A DNA stretch of 64,000 nt, taken from Novosphingobium capsulatum NBRC 12533. GTDB taxonomy: Bacteria; Pseudomonadota; Alphaproteobacteria; Sphingomonadales; Sphingomonadaceae. How positions within the stretch are numbered: position 1 is the stretch's first letter; the number at the start of each line of letters is the position of its first letter. The stretch spans positions 1 to 64,000 of the forward strand of contig NZ_BCYV01000008.1 in assembly GCF_001598375.1 (NCBI RefSeq), in the 5' to 3' direction. The translations under genes and the position numbers were made by a program. Below are positions 1-8,168 of the stretch, one piece after another. Under the pieces are notes generated by a model that did not search any database, was not told where the DNA came from, and saw only the letters and a program-made list of their open reading frames with translations.

Positions 1-24
1 CCTCTTCAGAGGAGGGGGCTTTTT
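1..24 (+). terminator. right half of an intrinsic terminator, cut by the window edge
   Basis: The first bases read CCTCTTCAGAGGAGGGGGC followed by TTTTT. The arm AGAGGAGGGGGC would pair with GCCCCCTCCTCT, of which only the last five bases (CCTCT) are inside the window. This is the usual layout of a Rho-independent terminator for a + strand gene to the left. It abuts the 3' end of folD, so it may serve both strands. The missing left arm is inferred. Confidence 0.55.
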
Positions 25-28
25 ACGG

Positions 29-883
29 TCATGCGTGCCGTGCGGCCTGCACCGTGTTGCTCAGCAGGCAGGCGATGGTCATCGGCCCGACGCCACCGGG
101 CACCGGCGTGACGGCACGGGCATGGGCCATTTCGTGCGCGGCGCAATCGCCCACCAGGCGCGTAGTACCATCGGCCTGGGCCACGCGGGTAATGCCAACG
201 TCAATCACCACCGCGCCCGGCTTGATCCAATCGCCCTTGACCAGTTCCGGCGCACCGGCGGCGGCCACCACGATATCGGCCTTGCGCACGATATCGGGCA
301 GGCCCTGGGTGGCAATGTGGGTGACGGTGACGGTGCACTCGCGCTCCAGCAGCAGCATGGCCACCGGCTTGCCGACGATGTTGGACTTGCCGATGACCAC
401 GGCATCGAGCCCGCGATAGTTGTCGATCACCGTATCGAGCAGCATCATGCAGCCCAGCGGCGTGCAGGGCACCAGGCCGCCGGTGCCGGTGGACAGGCGC
501 CCGACATTGACCGGATGGAACCCATCCACGTCCTTGGCCGGATCGATCGCGTCGAGCACCTTGCCGGCATCGATCTGCGCCGGCAGCGGCAACTGCACCA
601 GGATGCCATGCACCGTGGCATCGGCATTGAGCGCGGCGATCAGGGCGAGCAGGTCTTCCTCTGCGGTATCGGCGGGCAGGCGATGCTCGATCGAATGGAT
701 GCCGACCTTGGCACACTGGCTGATCTTGCGCCCGACATAGACCTCGCTGGCCGGGTCATTGCCGACCAGCACCACGGCCAGGCCAGGAGCGCTGTGGCCT
801 GCAGCCACCATCTGCGCCACCGCCTCTGCCGTCGTGACCGACAGTGCGCGGGCGATTGCCTTGCCATCGATGAGCGTTGCCAT
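29..883 (-). CDS. folD: bifunctional methylenetetrahydrofolate dehydrogenase / methenyltetrahydrofolate cyclohydrolase
   Basis: FolD interconverts 5,10-methylene- and 10-formyl-tetrahydrofolate in the cytoplasm and so supplies one-carbon units for purine and formyl-methionine synthesis. The 284-residue product has the normal family length. It starts [11 protein letters not shown] and carries the substrate region [15 protein letters not shown], the [13 protein letters not shown] segment, the nucleotide-binding [11 protein letters not shown] and the C-terminal [11 protein letters not shown] signature. The frame stays open upstream to 1117, but the family N-terminus fits only the ATG at 883, preceded by GGGAGAGAAC. 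A perfect 19-bp palindrome (945-963) lies 62 bases upstream and may control it. The gene is monocistronic in this window. Confidence 0.96.
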   Translation of the reverse strand: MATLIDGKAIARALSVTTAEAVAQMVAAGHSAPGLAVVLVGNDPASEVYVGRKISQCAKVGIHSIEHRLPADTAEEDLLALIAALNADATVHGILVQLPLPAQIDAGKVLDAIDPAKDVDGFHPVNVGRLSTGTGGLVPCTPLGCMMLLDTVIDNYRGLDAVVIGKSNIVGKPVAMLLLERECTVTVTHIATQGLPDIVRKADIVVAAAGAPELVKGDWIKPGAVVIDVGITRVAQADGTTRLVGDCAAHEMAHARAVTPVPGGVGPMTIACLLSNTVQAARHA

Positions 884-944
884 GTTCTCTCCCTTGACAG
901 TTTGCCAATGCGGCTTGGTGCAGCACGCGCTCCTATCGCAAACA

Positions 945-963
945 TTGTATGTGTTGCATACAA
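945..963. promoter_or_regulatory. perfect inverted repeat TTGTATG-N5-CATACAA upstream of folD
   Basis: Positions 945-951 and 957-963 form a perfect 7-bp inverted repeat around TGTTG. It ends 62 bases before the folD start. On the - strand a TACAAT hexamer, a plausible -10 element, overlaps the right arm. The shape resembles operators of GntR-family repressors. The palindrome is seen directly; its binding protein is unknown and no GntR gene is in the window. Confidence 0.5.
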
Positions 964-991
964 ATTTCGCCATCTCGCGCAGGCTACGGAC

Positions 992-1024
992 AAAAAAAGG
1001 GCCGGTCGGAAATCCGATCGGCCC
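992..1024 (-). terminator. strong intrinsic terminator upstream of folD
   Basis: Positions 999-1009 and 1014-1024 pair over 11 bases with one G-U wobble around an AAAT loop. Read on the - strand, the stem (GGGCCGATCGG...CCGACCGGCCC) is followed by seven T residues. It lies more than 100 bases upstream of folD and more than 300 bases beyond the stop of the next - strand gene. It therefore probably ends a short separate transcript rather than a known gene. Confidence 0.8.
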
Positions 1025-1110
1025 GGGAAGTTTTGGGAGAGGATGCCTGAAAGGCCTTATCTGGATGACCCAATCGCCGCGGCGAGGCAAATGCGTTTCA
1101 CGCAACGCAA
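992..1110 (-). ncRNA. candidate small RNA between the FAD-protein gene and folD
   Basis: The strong terminator at 992-1024 has no protein gene directly in front of it on the - strand. The preceding bases contain a GGCCTTTCAGGCA stem-loop, a pyrimidine-rich CCTCTCCC stretch that could pair with ribosome binding sites, and further upstream a TGCATT-A-AATGCA palindrome (1113-1125) that may belong to its promoter. No known RNA family is recognised, and the 5' end is a guess. The evidence is only the orphan terminator and local structure. Confidence 0.3.
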
Positions 1111-1238
1111 CATGCATTTAATGCAATTCACTTCCTTGAAAACGCTGGATTGACAGCGGCGGCCAAGCAGAATCCCTGAAAATGCAAACGATTTTATGAT
1201 TTTGCAGCGCAGCGCTGTCAGACCGCGATCCAGCCCAG

Positions 1239-1268
1239 AAAAAATACCAATCCAAAATGCATTGGTAT
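1239..1268 (-). terminator. inverted repeat ATACCAAT / ATTGGTAT with T-run, possible terminator
   Basis: ATACCAAT (1244-1251) and ATTGGTAT (1261-1268) are a perfect 8-bp inverted repeat with a 9-base spacer. On the - strand the second arm is followed by a run of T (complement of 1239-1243). It lies about 77 bases beyond the stop of the - strand FAD-protein gene. The stem is AT-rich for a terminator, so an operator is an alternative. Confidence 0.4.
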
Positions 1269-1345
1269 GCATCTGTGGCCGCAACTGGCCGCAACGGCCT
1301 TGCAGGATGGCTCCTGCCGTCGCGCACCGTCGCCAAGGCCGCGAA

Positions 1346-2983
1346 TCACCCGGCCAAAAGGTCCTGCGCCAGCGCTTCTGCCGCGCGAATGCCGTCGACC
1401 GCCGCCGAAAGAATGCCGCCGGCATAGCCAGCGCCTTCGCCTGCCGGATAGAGCCCCCGGGTATTGAGGCTTTGCAGATCCTTGCCGCGGGTGATCCGCA
1501 CTGGCGAAGACGTGCGCGTTTCCACCCCCGTCATCACCACATCGGGATGATCATAGCCCGCCATCTGCCGACCGAAGACGGGAAGCGCCTCGCGCAGCGC
1601 GTCGGTGACGAAATCGGGCAGGCATTCTTCCAGCGCGGTTAGATGGACGCCCGGCTGATAGGATGGCACGATGCTGCCGAACGCGCTGCTGGGCTTGCCG
1701 GCCAGGAAATCGCCCACCTTCTGGCCCGGCGCCTGATAGTTCGATCCGCCGGCCACGAAGGCCCGCTCTTCCCAATGGCGTTGCAGCGCAATGCCGGCCA
1801 GCGGATGGCCGGGGAAATCGCGCTCGGGCGTGATGTCCACCACCAGGCCTGAGTTGGCGTTGAATTCGGCGCGGGAATATTGGCTCATCCCGTTGGTCAC
1901 CACGCGGCCTTCCTCGCTGGCGGCAGCGACCACGCGGCCGCCCGGGCACATGCAGAAGCTGTAGACCGAACGCCCATTGCTGCACTGGTGCGCCAGGGCA
2001 TAGGCCGCCGGCCCCAGGATGGGATGCTTGGCACAGGCGCCATAGCGGGCCTGGTCGATCAGGCTTTGCGGATGCTCGATCCGCACGCCGATGGCGAAGG
2101 GTTTGGCCTCGATATGAACGCCGCGCTGATACAGCACTTCGAACGTATCGCGCGCCGAATGGCCGACCGCCATGATGACGCGGCGCGCGGGCAGGTATTC
2201 ACCGTTGGACAAGTGCAGGCCGGCAAGGCGGCGCTCGCCGGCGGCGTCGGTCTCGACCGCAAAATCGTCCACCCGCGTGCCAAAGCGGTATTCGCCGCCC
2301 AGTTTCTCGATCGTCTCGCGCATCGACATGACCATCGTGACCAGGCGGAACGTGCCGATGTGGGGGTGCGCCTCGGTCAGGATATCATCGGGCGCGCCGG
2401 CTTTCACGAACTCCACCAGCACCTTGCGGCCCAGGTGGCGCGGGTCCTTGATCCGGCTGTAGAGCTTGCCATCGGAAAAGGTGCCGGCGCCGCCTTCACC
2501 GAACTGCACGTTGGATTCCGGCGTCAGCACCGATTTGCGCCACAGCGCCCAAGTGTCCTTGGTGCGTTCGCGCACGGCCTTGCCACGCTCGATGATGATC
2601 GGGCGCAGGCCCATCTGCGCCAGGATCAGCCCGGCCAGCAGGCCGCACGGGCCAGCACCGATCACCACCGGGCGCTCGCCTTCGCCCGCCAGCCACCCTT
2701 CGGGCGCGCGCACGGGAAAACGATAGGAGGTATCGGGCGTGGGGCGTACGTGGTTGTCGCCAGCCAGGCGGACAAGCACTTCGGCCTCGTCCTGCGGGCT
2801 GAGCGTGACGTCAACCGCATAGACCAGCTGGATGGCATTCTTGCGGCGCGCATCGTTGCCGCGCTTGGCCACGGCATGGCGCAGGATCTGCGCTTCGCCC
2901 ACGCCAAGGCGCGCGGCAATCGCCGGCAGCATGGCTTCGGGGGCGTGGTCGAGCGGCAGCTTGAGTTCGGTAAGACGCAACAT
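1346..2983 (-). CDS. NAD(P)/FAD-dependent oxidoreductase of the uncharacterised COG2509 type
   Basis: A 545-residue protein of a widespread but functionally undefined flavoprotein family. The N-terminal part (MLRLTELKLPLDH, to about residue 90) is the small domain typical of the family. The FAD dinucleotide-binding motif GAGPCGLLAGLILAQMG follows near residue 110, then IIIERGKAVRERTKD and VQFGEGGAGTFSDGKLYSRI, and near the C-terminus GLYPAGEGAGYAGGI. The start at 2983 was chosen because conserved sequence begins there; the frame remains open upstream to 3130. It is transcribed divergently from the dipeptidase gene, with 52 bases between the starts. The substrate is unknown, and nothing ties it to the purine genes. 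Confidence 0.85.
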   Translation of the reverse strand: MLRLTELKLPLDHAPEAMLPAIAARLGVGEAQILRHAVAKRGNDARRKNAIQLVYAVDVTLSPQDEAEVLVRLAGDNHVRPTPDTSYRFPVRAPEGWLAGEGERPVVIGAGPCGLLAGLILAQMGLRPIIIERGKAVRERTKDTWALWRKSVLTPESNVQFGEGGAGTFSDGKLYSRIKDPRHLGRKVLVEFVKAGAPDDILTEAHPHIGTFRLVTMVMSMRETIEKLGGEYRFGTRVDDFAVETDAAGERRLAGLHLSNGEYLPARRVIMAVGHSARDTFEVLYQRGVHIEAKPFAIGVRIEHPQSLIDQARYGACAKHPILGPAAYALAHQCSNGRSVYSFCMCPGGRVVAAASEEGRVVTNGMSQYSRAEFNANSGLVVDITPERDFPGHPLAGIALQRHWEERAFVAGGSNYQAPGQKVGDFLAGKPSSAFGSIVPSYQPGVHLTALEECLPDFVTDALREALPVFGRQMAGYDHPDVVMTGVETRTSSPVRITRGKDLQSLNTRGLYPAGEGAGYAGGILSAAVDGIRAAEALAQDLLAG

Positions 2984-3035
2984 GGGGTGCGCCTCTACCC
3001 CTTGCGCCGTCAGAGGGAAAGCCGGATGAAGGGCC

Positions 3036-4277
3036 ATGCGCTTCCTCCCCCTCGCGTTCGCTCCGCTTGCCGCCCTGCTGGCCTTGCCGGCCATGGCCGA
3101 TGCCCCTGTGCCCACCAAGGCAGAGCGCACGCTGCACGAACGCCTGCTGACGCTCGATACCCACCTCGATACGCCGGCCTCGCTGGTCTTGCCGGGGTGG
3201 TCGATCGTGCAGCGCCACAGCGCCGGCGATGATTATACCCAGGTTGACGTGCCGCGCATGGTCGCGGGCGGGCTCGATGGTGGGTTCTGGGCGATCTATA
3301 CGCCGCAGGGACCGCTCGATCCGGCCAGCACGCGCGCCGCGCGCGATTATGCGCTGCGCCGTGCCGTGGCGATCCACGCGATGGTCGCGGCCCATCCCCA
3401 GGACTTTGCCCTGGCAGACCGCGCCGCCGACGCCGCGCAGATCGCCGCCGGTGGCCGCCGCGTGGTCTATCTGTCGATCGAGAATGCCTGGCCGCTGGGC
3501 GATGATCCCACGCTGCTCCAGGCGTTCTACGCGCTGGGTGTGCGCATTTCCGGCTTTGCCCATTTCAAGACCAACCAGTTTGCCGACAGCAGCACCGACA
3601 CGCCCAAGTGGGACGGGCTGAGCCCGGCAGGGGTGCAACTGCTGGCGGAAATGAACCGCCTGGGCGTGGTGCCCGATCTTTCGCACAGTTCCGACGCCGC
3701 GCTCGACGATGCGCTGCGCCTGTCAAAGACGCCGATCATCCTGACCCATTCGGGCTGCAAGGCGGTCTATGACCATCCGCGCAATATCGACGACGCGCAT
3801 TTGCGCGCGCTGGCAGCGCAGGGTGGCGTCATCCAGATCAACTCGGTCTATGTCAAAAAGCTGGTGCAAAGCCCGCAACGCAAGGCCGCGCTCGATGCGC
3901 TGGAGCAACGCTTTCCCGAAGACCGCGTGTTGAGCGCGGCAGAGCGGGCCGATTACCTGGCCCAGCGCCACGCAATCGACCGGCAGTGGCCCGAAGTGCG
4001 CGCCAGCTTTGACGATGTGATGGCCAACCTGTTGCACGCCCTGAAAGTGGCGGGTGTCGATCATGTCGGCATCGGGCTGGATTGGGACGGCGGCGGCGGG
4101 GTGGCAGGCCTTGATGACGTGGCGGATCTGCCCAAGCTGACGTCTGCACTGCTGCATGCCGGCTATAGTGAGGCGGACGTGGCCAAGATTTGGTCGGGCA
4201 ACGTGCTGCGCGTGCTGGCCGCTGCGCAAGCGGAGGCTGCGCGCGAACAGGCAACGGCCGGCACCACCCTGCGCTAA
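3036..4277 (+). CDS. exported dipeptidase, peptidase family M19 (renal dipeptidase type)
   Basis: A 413-residue zinc dipeptidase of the membrane dipeptidase family, which hydrolyses dipeptides, sometimes with D-residues. A signal peptide is evident (MRFLPLAFAPLAALLALPAMA). The metal and active-site motifs are all present: LDTHLD for the first His/Asp, SIENAW for the bridging Glu, LSHSS and LTHSG for two His, and IGLDWDG for the Asp near the end. Its TAA stop (4275-4277) directly precedes the first copy of the purine-regulon box, so it probably lies outside that regulon although it points the same way. An amidohydrolase with another periplasmic substrate is possible. Confidence 0.9.
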   Translation: MRFLPLAFAPLAALLALPAMADAPVPTKAERTLHERLLTLDTHLDTPASLVLPGWSIVQRHSAGDDYTQVDVPRMVAGGLDGGFWAIYTPQGPLDPASTRAARDYALRRAVAIHAMVAAHPQDFALADRAADAAQIAAGGRRVVYLSIENAWPLGDDPTLLQAFYALGVRISGFAHFKTNQFADSSTDTPKWDGLSPAGVQLLAEMNRLGVVPDLSHSSDAALDDALRLSKTPIILTHSGCKAVYDHPRNIDDAHLRALAAQGGVIQINSVYVKKLVQSPQRKAALDALEQRFPEDRVLSAAERADYLAQRHAIDRQWPEVRASFDDVMANLLHALKVAGVDHVGIGLDWDGGGGVAGLDDVADLPKLTSALLHAGYSEADVAKIWSGNVLRVLAAAQAEAAREQATAGTTLR

Positions 4278-4315
4278 TTTTTGCAACGATCCGTTCCGAT
4301 CATTGCGTTGGATCG
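4278..4315 (+). promoter_or_regulatory. purine-regulon box, copy A (before hpxX)
   Basis: First of three copies of a 38-bp element. Positions 1-10 (TTTTTGCAAC), 16-17 (GT), 23-28 (TCATTG), 30 (G), 32 (T), 34-36 (GAT) and 38 (G) are identical in all three, 24 of 38 positions. The right part contains ATC-N9-GAT, the T-N11-A box of LysR-type regulators. The element ends 32 bases before hpxX. Activation by the LysR protein at 24449-25366 is inferred. Confidence 0.7.
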
Positions 4316-4347
4316 ATAGGGGGGTGGCAGCTATCATCGCCACCGAC

Positions 4348-4545
4348 ATGGCCGATCCCGTCCCGAACCACCGCGCCGCAGCGCCGCACGACGCCCAAGC
4401 GCTGCCCCGTACCGAGGCAGAGGCGCAAGCCCGCGCCGGGCAAGACGGGTGGCAGATTCCGGCGCCGTGCCTGCCCGGCGTTATGGCGAATCTCGCGCTG
4501 CTGGCGCGCCATGCCGCGATCTTTGCCGGGGACGACCACGCATGA
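4348..4545 (+). CDS. hpxX: small AtzG-like (DUF4089) subunit of the HpxY amidase
   Basis: A 65-residue protein whose C-terminal half (GWQIPAPCLPGVMANLALLARHA) matches the AtzG/HpxX family. These small proteins sit beside and bind an AtzE-type amidase, much as GatC binds GatA. The stop overlaps the start of the amidase gene by four bases (ATGA), the arrangement expected for two subunits made together. The N-terminal half is rich in Ala, Pro and His and is not recognisable. The start at 4348 has only a weak ribosome-binding site; a GTG at 4324 is in frame. It is the first gene of the long purine operon, 32 bases behind box A. Confidence 0.8.
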   Translation: MADPVPNHRAAAPHDAQALPRTEAEAQARAGQDGWQIPAPCLPGVMANLALLARHAAIFAGDDHA

Positions 4546-5894
4546 TCGCAGCATTGGAGCAGGCGGCGGCAGTGCGCGCCGGGCGCGTCCGCGCGGTCGA
4601 TCTGGCGCAGACGGCGCTTTCGCGCCTGGCGGCCGATCGCCATGTTGCGGTTACCCGCCTGCTGCCCGCCCGCGCGCTGGACGAAGCCGCGCGGATCGAT
4701 GCCCAGGTGGCGCACGGGATCGATCCCGGCCCGCTCGCCGGGGTGCCCTATGGCGTCAAGGATCTGTTCGATGTGGCGGGTGAGGTAACCACGGCCGGTT
4801 CGGCGGTGCGTACCCATGCCGCGCCGGCCACCAGCGATGCTGTGGCGATCACGCGCTTGCGCGATGCCGGCGCCGTGCTGGTGGCGACGCTGAACATGGA
4901 CGAGTTCGCCTATGGCTTTGCCACGATCAACGCTCACCATGGCACCACGCGCAACCCGCACGATCCCACGCGCCTGGCGGGGGGATCATCCGGCGGATCG
5001 GCGGCGGTGGTGGCAGCCGGGCATCTGGCCTTTGCCCTGGGATCGGACACCAATGGTTCGATCCGCGTGCCGGCCAGCCTGTGCGGGCTTTATGGGCTGA
5101 AGCCCACGCATGCCGATCTGCCGTTGGACGGCACCTTTCCCTTTGCCCACAGCTTTGACGACATCGGCCCGTTTACCGACAACCTGGCCGATCTGCGCGC
5201 GATCTGGATGATCCTGTCAGGCGATGCCGACGCCGCGCCCTTGGCGCCGCCGCGTGTGGGCATGCTCGGCGGCCGCTTTGCCGAAAACCTAAATCCGGCA
5301 CAGCGCATGGCGATCGCCGCTGTCGTGGGGCAGGGGCCGTGCCTCACCTTGCCCGATCTGGCGCGGTATCGTTCGGCGGCGTTCCTGATCACGGCCTATG
5401 AAGGCGGCGCCCTGCATCGCGCCGATCTGGCGCGCGTCGCGATGGAGTATGATCCGGCGGTGCGCGATCGGCTGATTGCCGGCAGCCTGCTGCCCCGCGC
5501 GCTCTATGATGCGGCGCAGGCGTTGCGGGCGCAGGCGCGGGCCGATATCGACGCGCTGTTCGAAGCGCAGGGCGTGGATGTGCTGGTCGCGCCCGCCGCA
5601 CCCTGCGTCGCGCCGCTTATCGCCGATCCACGCATCCTGATCGATGGCGCCATGATGCCGGCGCGGGCCGATCTGGGTATTCATACCCAGCCGATCACTT
5701 TTCTGGGGCTGCCCGCGTTGTGCGTGCCCTTGGCGCGGCCCGGGCAATTGCCGCTGGGGCTGCAACTGATCGGCAGGCGCCATGGCGAAACGGCTCTTTT
5801 CGCGTGTGCACAAATGCTGGAAGAACAGGGCGTGGTCGGGGCAACCGCGCCGGGGGCACTCGCGCCACAAGAATTCGCAGGGGAACGGCAATGA
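4542..5894 (+). CDS. hpxY: AtzE/HpxY-type amidase (amidase signature family)
   Basis: A 450-residue amidase-signature hydrolase. The Ser-cisSer-Lys triad is visible: K73 in GVPYGVKDLF, S149 in LAGGSSGGSAA and S173 in GSDTNGSIRVPA. The GSDTNGSIR form is typical of AtzE, the 1-carboxybiuret hydrolase, and of HpxY of Klebsiella urate clusters. In those clusters HpxX/HpxY occur with HpxW and HpxZ, as here. The likely substrate is a ureido acid late in purine breakdown, such as oxalurate, because that compound resembles carboxybiuret; this is inference. It overlaps hpxX and the transporter gene by four bases each. Confidence 0.85.
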   Translation: MIAALEQAAAVRAGRVRAVDLAQTALSRLAADRHVAVTRLLPARALDEAARIDAQVAHGIDPGPLAGVPYGVKDLFDVAGEVTTAGSAVRTHAAPATSDAVAITRLRDAGAVLVATLNMDEFAYGFATINAHHGTTRNPHDPTRLAGGSSGGSAAVVAAGHLAFALGSDTNGSIRVPASLCGLYGLKPTHADLPLDGTFPFAHSFDDIGPFTDNLADLRAIWMILSGDADAAPLAPPRVGMLGGRFAENLNPAQRMAIAAVVGQGPCLTLPDLARYRSAAFLITAYEGGALHRADLARVAMEYDPAVRDRLIAGSLLPRALYDAAQALRAQARADIDALFEAQGVDVLVAPAAPCVAPLIADPRILIDGAMMPARADLGIHTQPITFLGLPALCVPLARPGQLPLGLQLIGRRHGETALFACAQMLEEQGVVGATAPGALAPQEFAGERQ

Positions 5895-7216
5895 CAGGTG
5901 GCATGGCGCAACGGATCGGCGCCTATTTCGATTTTTCCGGGCGCGGCACGAACCTGCGCACCGAAGTGGTGGCGGGGGCCACCACGTTCCTGACCATGGC
6001 CTATATCGTGCTGGTCAATCCCTCGATCCTGGGCCAGGCGGGCATGCCGGTGGCGGCCGTGGCGGCGGCCACCTGCTTTGCCGCGGCCTTTGCCTCGATC
6101 CTGATGGGGTTTGCCGCCAATACGCCGCTGGCCCTGGCACCGGGCATGGGCCTTAATGCCTATTTCGCGTTCACCGTGGTGGGGCAGATGCACGTGCCGT
6201 GGCAGGTGGGCCTGGGCTGCGTGATGATTTCGGGGCTGGTGTTCCTGATCCTGACACTGACCGGCGTGCGCCAGTTGATCGTTGCGGTCATTCCCAACTA
6301 TCTGTTTGCCGCCGTTGCCGGCGGGATCGGCCTGTTCATCGGCTTTATCGGCCTCAAGGATGCGGGCATTGTCGTGGGCAATCCCGCCACACTGGTGGCA
6401 CTGGGCGATCTCAAGAGCGCGGGGCCGGCACTGGCGCTGCTCGGGCTGCTGATCATCGGCGTGCTGTCGGTGTGGAACGTGCGCGGTGCCATGCTGCTGG
6501 GCATCGTTGCCACCACGCTGGTCGGTTGGTTTGCCGGCATGGTTCACGTGACGCCGCAGCCCTATTCGCTCGATGCGCTGACGGCGACTGCCTTCAAGCT
6601 CGATCTGCCCGGCGTGCTCAAGCTGTCGGGCGGGGTGGTCGAGATTGTCTTCGTGTTCCTGTTCGTCGATCTGTTCGACAATATCGGCACGCTGGTGGCG
6701 GTGACCAAGCGCGCCGGCCTGATGGACAAGGCCGGGCGCATTCCCGGCCTCAACCGCATTCTCATCACCGATGCCGTCGCCACCATGGTAGGCGCGCTGG
6801 CCGGCACCAGCACGGTGACGTCATACGTTGAAAGCGCGGCCGGCGTGCAGGCTGGCGGGCGCACGGGCCTGACCGCGATCGTCACCGGCGTGTTGTTCTT
6901 CGCGACGATGTTCGTGGCGCCCTATGCCCAGCTCGTGCCGCTAGCGGCCACCGCCCCGGCGCTGATCATCGTGGGCGGCCTGATGCTGCTGCCGCTGACC
7001 GAGGTGGAATGGGAAGACCCGATGGCGGCGATCCCGGCATTCCTGACCGTGGCGATGATCCCGCTGACCTTCTCGATCGCCAATGGCCTGGCGCTGGGCA
7101 TTACCGCCCATGCCGTGTTGACCCTGCTGCGTGGCCGGGCGCGCAAAAGCGACTGGTTCCTGTTCGTGCTGGCGGCGCTGTTCGTCGCCCGCTTCGTGTG
7201 GATGGGGGCAGCGTGA
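5891..7216 (+). CDS. NCS2-family purine base permease (AzgA/GhxP type)
   Basis: A 441-residue inner-membrane protein with about 12 hydrophobic segments. It opens with YFDFSGRGTNLRTEVVAGATTFLTMAYI, which together with NPSILGQAGMP, LAPGMGLNAYFAF, FVFLFVDLFDNIGTLVAVT and AGTSTVTSYVESAAGVQAGGRTG places it in the AzgA-like branch. These are proton symporters for adenine, guanine and hypoxanthine. It probably brings bases into the cytoplasm for the deaminases and xanthine dehydrogenase of the same operon. Translation is coupled on both sides: ATGA overlap with hpxY, and TGATG with the next gene. The second permease of the island belongs to the other, NAT-type branch, so the two probably differ in substrate. 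Confidence 0.9.
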   Translation: MTGGMAQRIGAYFDFSGRGTNLRTEVVAGATTFLTMAYIVLVNPSILGQAGMPVAAVAAATCFAAAFASILMGFAANTPLALAPGMGLNAYFAFTVVGQMHVPWQVGLGCVMISGLVFLILTLTGVRQLIVAVIPNYLFAAVAGGIGLFIGFIGLKDAGIVVGNPATLVALGDLKSAGPALALLGLLIIGVLSVWNVRGAMLLGIVATTLVGWFAGMVHVTPQPYSLDALTATAFKLDLPGVLKLSGGVVEIVFVFLFVDLFDNIGTLVAVTKRAGLMDKAGRIPGLNRILITDAVATMVGALAGTSTVTSYVESAAGVQAGGRTGLTAIVTGVLFFATMFVAPYAQLVPLAATAPALIIVGGLMLLPLTEVEWEDPMAAIPAFLTVAMIPLTFSIANGLALGITAHAVLTLLRGRARKSDWFLFVLAALFVARFVWMGAA

Positions 7217-8160
7217 TGCGGCGGATGAAAACGATCCTGGCAGCGGCTGCTGCGCTGCTCGCCCTGCCGCAGGCGGCCCACGCCACGGCCACTGTGCTCG
7301 ATCCCACGCCGCGCACGCTGGTGCTCACCGCCTATGCCCCGGAATGGGAAGCCATGGCGGCGGTGATCACCCATGGCCGCCGGGTGAAGATCAACGATCG
7401 CGAGATCGTGCTGGGTACGCTGGCCGGGCGCCCGGTGATCCTGATGTCCAGCGGCGTCAGCATGGTCAACGCGGCGATGAACACCCAGCTGGCGATCGAC
7501 CATTTCAAGGTCAAGCGCGTGGTCTTTTCCGGCGTGGCTGGCGGGGTGGACCCGGCTCTCAACATCGGGGACGTTGCCGTGCCCGAACACTGGGGCCAGT
7601 ATCTGGAAGTGATGTTTGCCCGCCAGACCGATCACGGCTGGCAGACCCCGGCGCCGAGCCCGGCCGGCGCGCCGGAAAACTGGCAGTTCATCTTTCCCAA
7701 TGGCACGCGCGTGGGCAATGCGGCGCAGCCTGCCGCCAACCACATCCTGCTCGACGCTGATCCCGCGCTTGTCGCGCTGGCCCGCAAGGTGACGGCCGGC
7801 CTCACGCTCAAGCGCTGCGTGGCGCCTTCGGCCGGGATGAGCGCAGAGGCCAAGCTGTGCCTGCCGCATGATCCCAAGGTTGAGGTGGGCGGCACCGGCG
7901 TTTCGGCCGGCGTCTATGCCGACAATGCCCAGTTCCGCGAATACCTGTTCCGCGCCTGGCATGCCCGCCTGCTCGACATGGAAAGCGCCGCGGTGATCCA
8001 GGTGGCCTATGCCAACCGCGTGCCGGCGATCGTGTTCCGCTCGCTGTCTGACCTGGCGGGAGGGGACGCCGATCGCAACATGGAATACGTGTTCGATCAC
8101 CTCGCATCGGTGAACGCGGCCACCGTGGTGCGCGCGTTCGTTGCCGGCCTGCCGGATTGA
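7216..8160 (+). CDS. exported MTA/SAH-nucleosidase-like protein (nucleoside phosphorylase fold)
   Basis: A 314-residue member of the purine/uridine phosphorylase superfamily with a signal peptide (MRRMKTILAAAAALLALPQAAHA), so it should act in the periplasm. The family motifs are SGVAGGVDPALNIGDV in the phosphate/ribose region, LDMESAAVIQVAY for the ribose-contacting Met-Glu, and VFRSLSDLAGG for the base-contacting Asp. Cytoplasmic MTA/SAH nucleosidases are about 230 residues. This one is longer, with an insertion rich in W and P around residues 130-220. It likely cleaves purine nucleosides to the base plus ribose, feeding the NCS2 permease encoded just upstream. Exact substrate unknown. Confidence 0.75.
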   Translation: MRRMKTILAAAAALLALPQAAHATATVLDPTPRTLVLTAYAPEWEAMAAVITHGRRVKINDREIVLGTLAGRPVILMSSGVSMVNAAMNTQLAIDHFKVKRVVFSGVAGGVDPALNIGDVAVPEHWGQYLEVMFARQTDHGWQTPAPSPAGAPENWQFIFPNGTRVGNAAQPAANHILLDADPALVALARKVTAGLTLKRCVAPSAGMSAEAKLCLPHDPKVEVGGTGVSAGVYADNAQFREYLFRAWHARLLDMESAAVIQVAYANRVPAIVFRSLSDLAGGDADRNMEYVFDHLASVNAATVVRAFVAGLPD

Positions 8161-8168
8161 GCGGCGCC

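Larger units (their letters stand above)
884..1345. other. 462-base intergenic region with several regulatory elements
   Basis: No credible protein gene is visible here. From left to right it holds the folD palindrome (945-963), a strong - strand terminator (992-1024), a cluster of short repeats at 1090-1130 including TGCATT-T-AATGCA (1113-1125), a CAGCGC-A-GCGCTG palindrome (1205-1217), and an inverted repeat with a T-run (1239-1268) that could end the FAD-protein transcript. Confidence 0.6.

Noticed and set aside
884-1117. Extension of folD to a start at 1117
   Set aside because: The extra 78 residues have no FolD similarity and would run through the palindrome and the terminator; the ATG at 883 fits the family exactly.
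1880-3232. Open frame of 450 codons on the + strand opposite the FAD-dependent oxidoreductase gene
   Set aside because: It covers the reverse of a gene with a clear FAD motif and runs into the dipeptidase gene in another frame.
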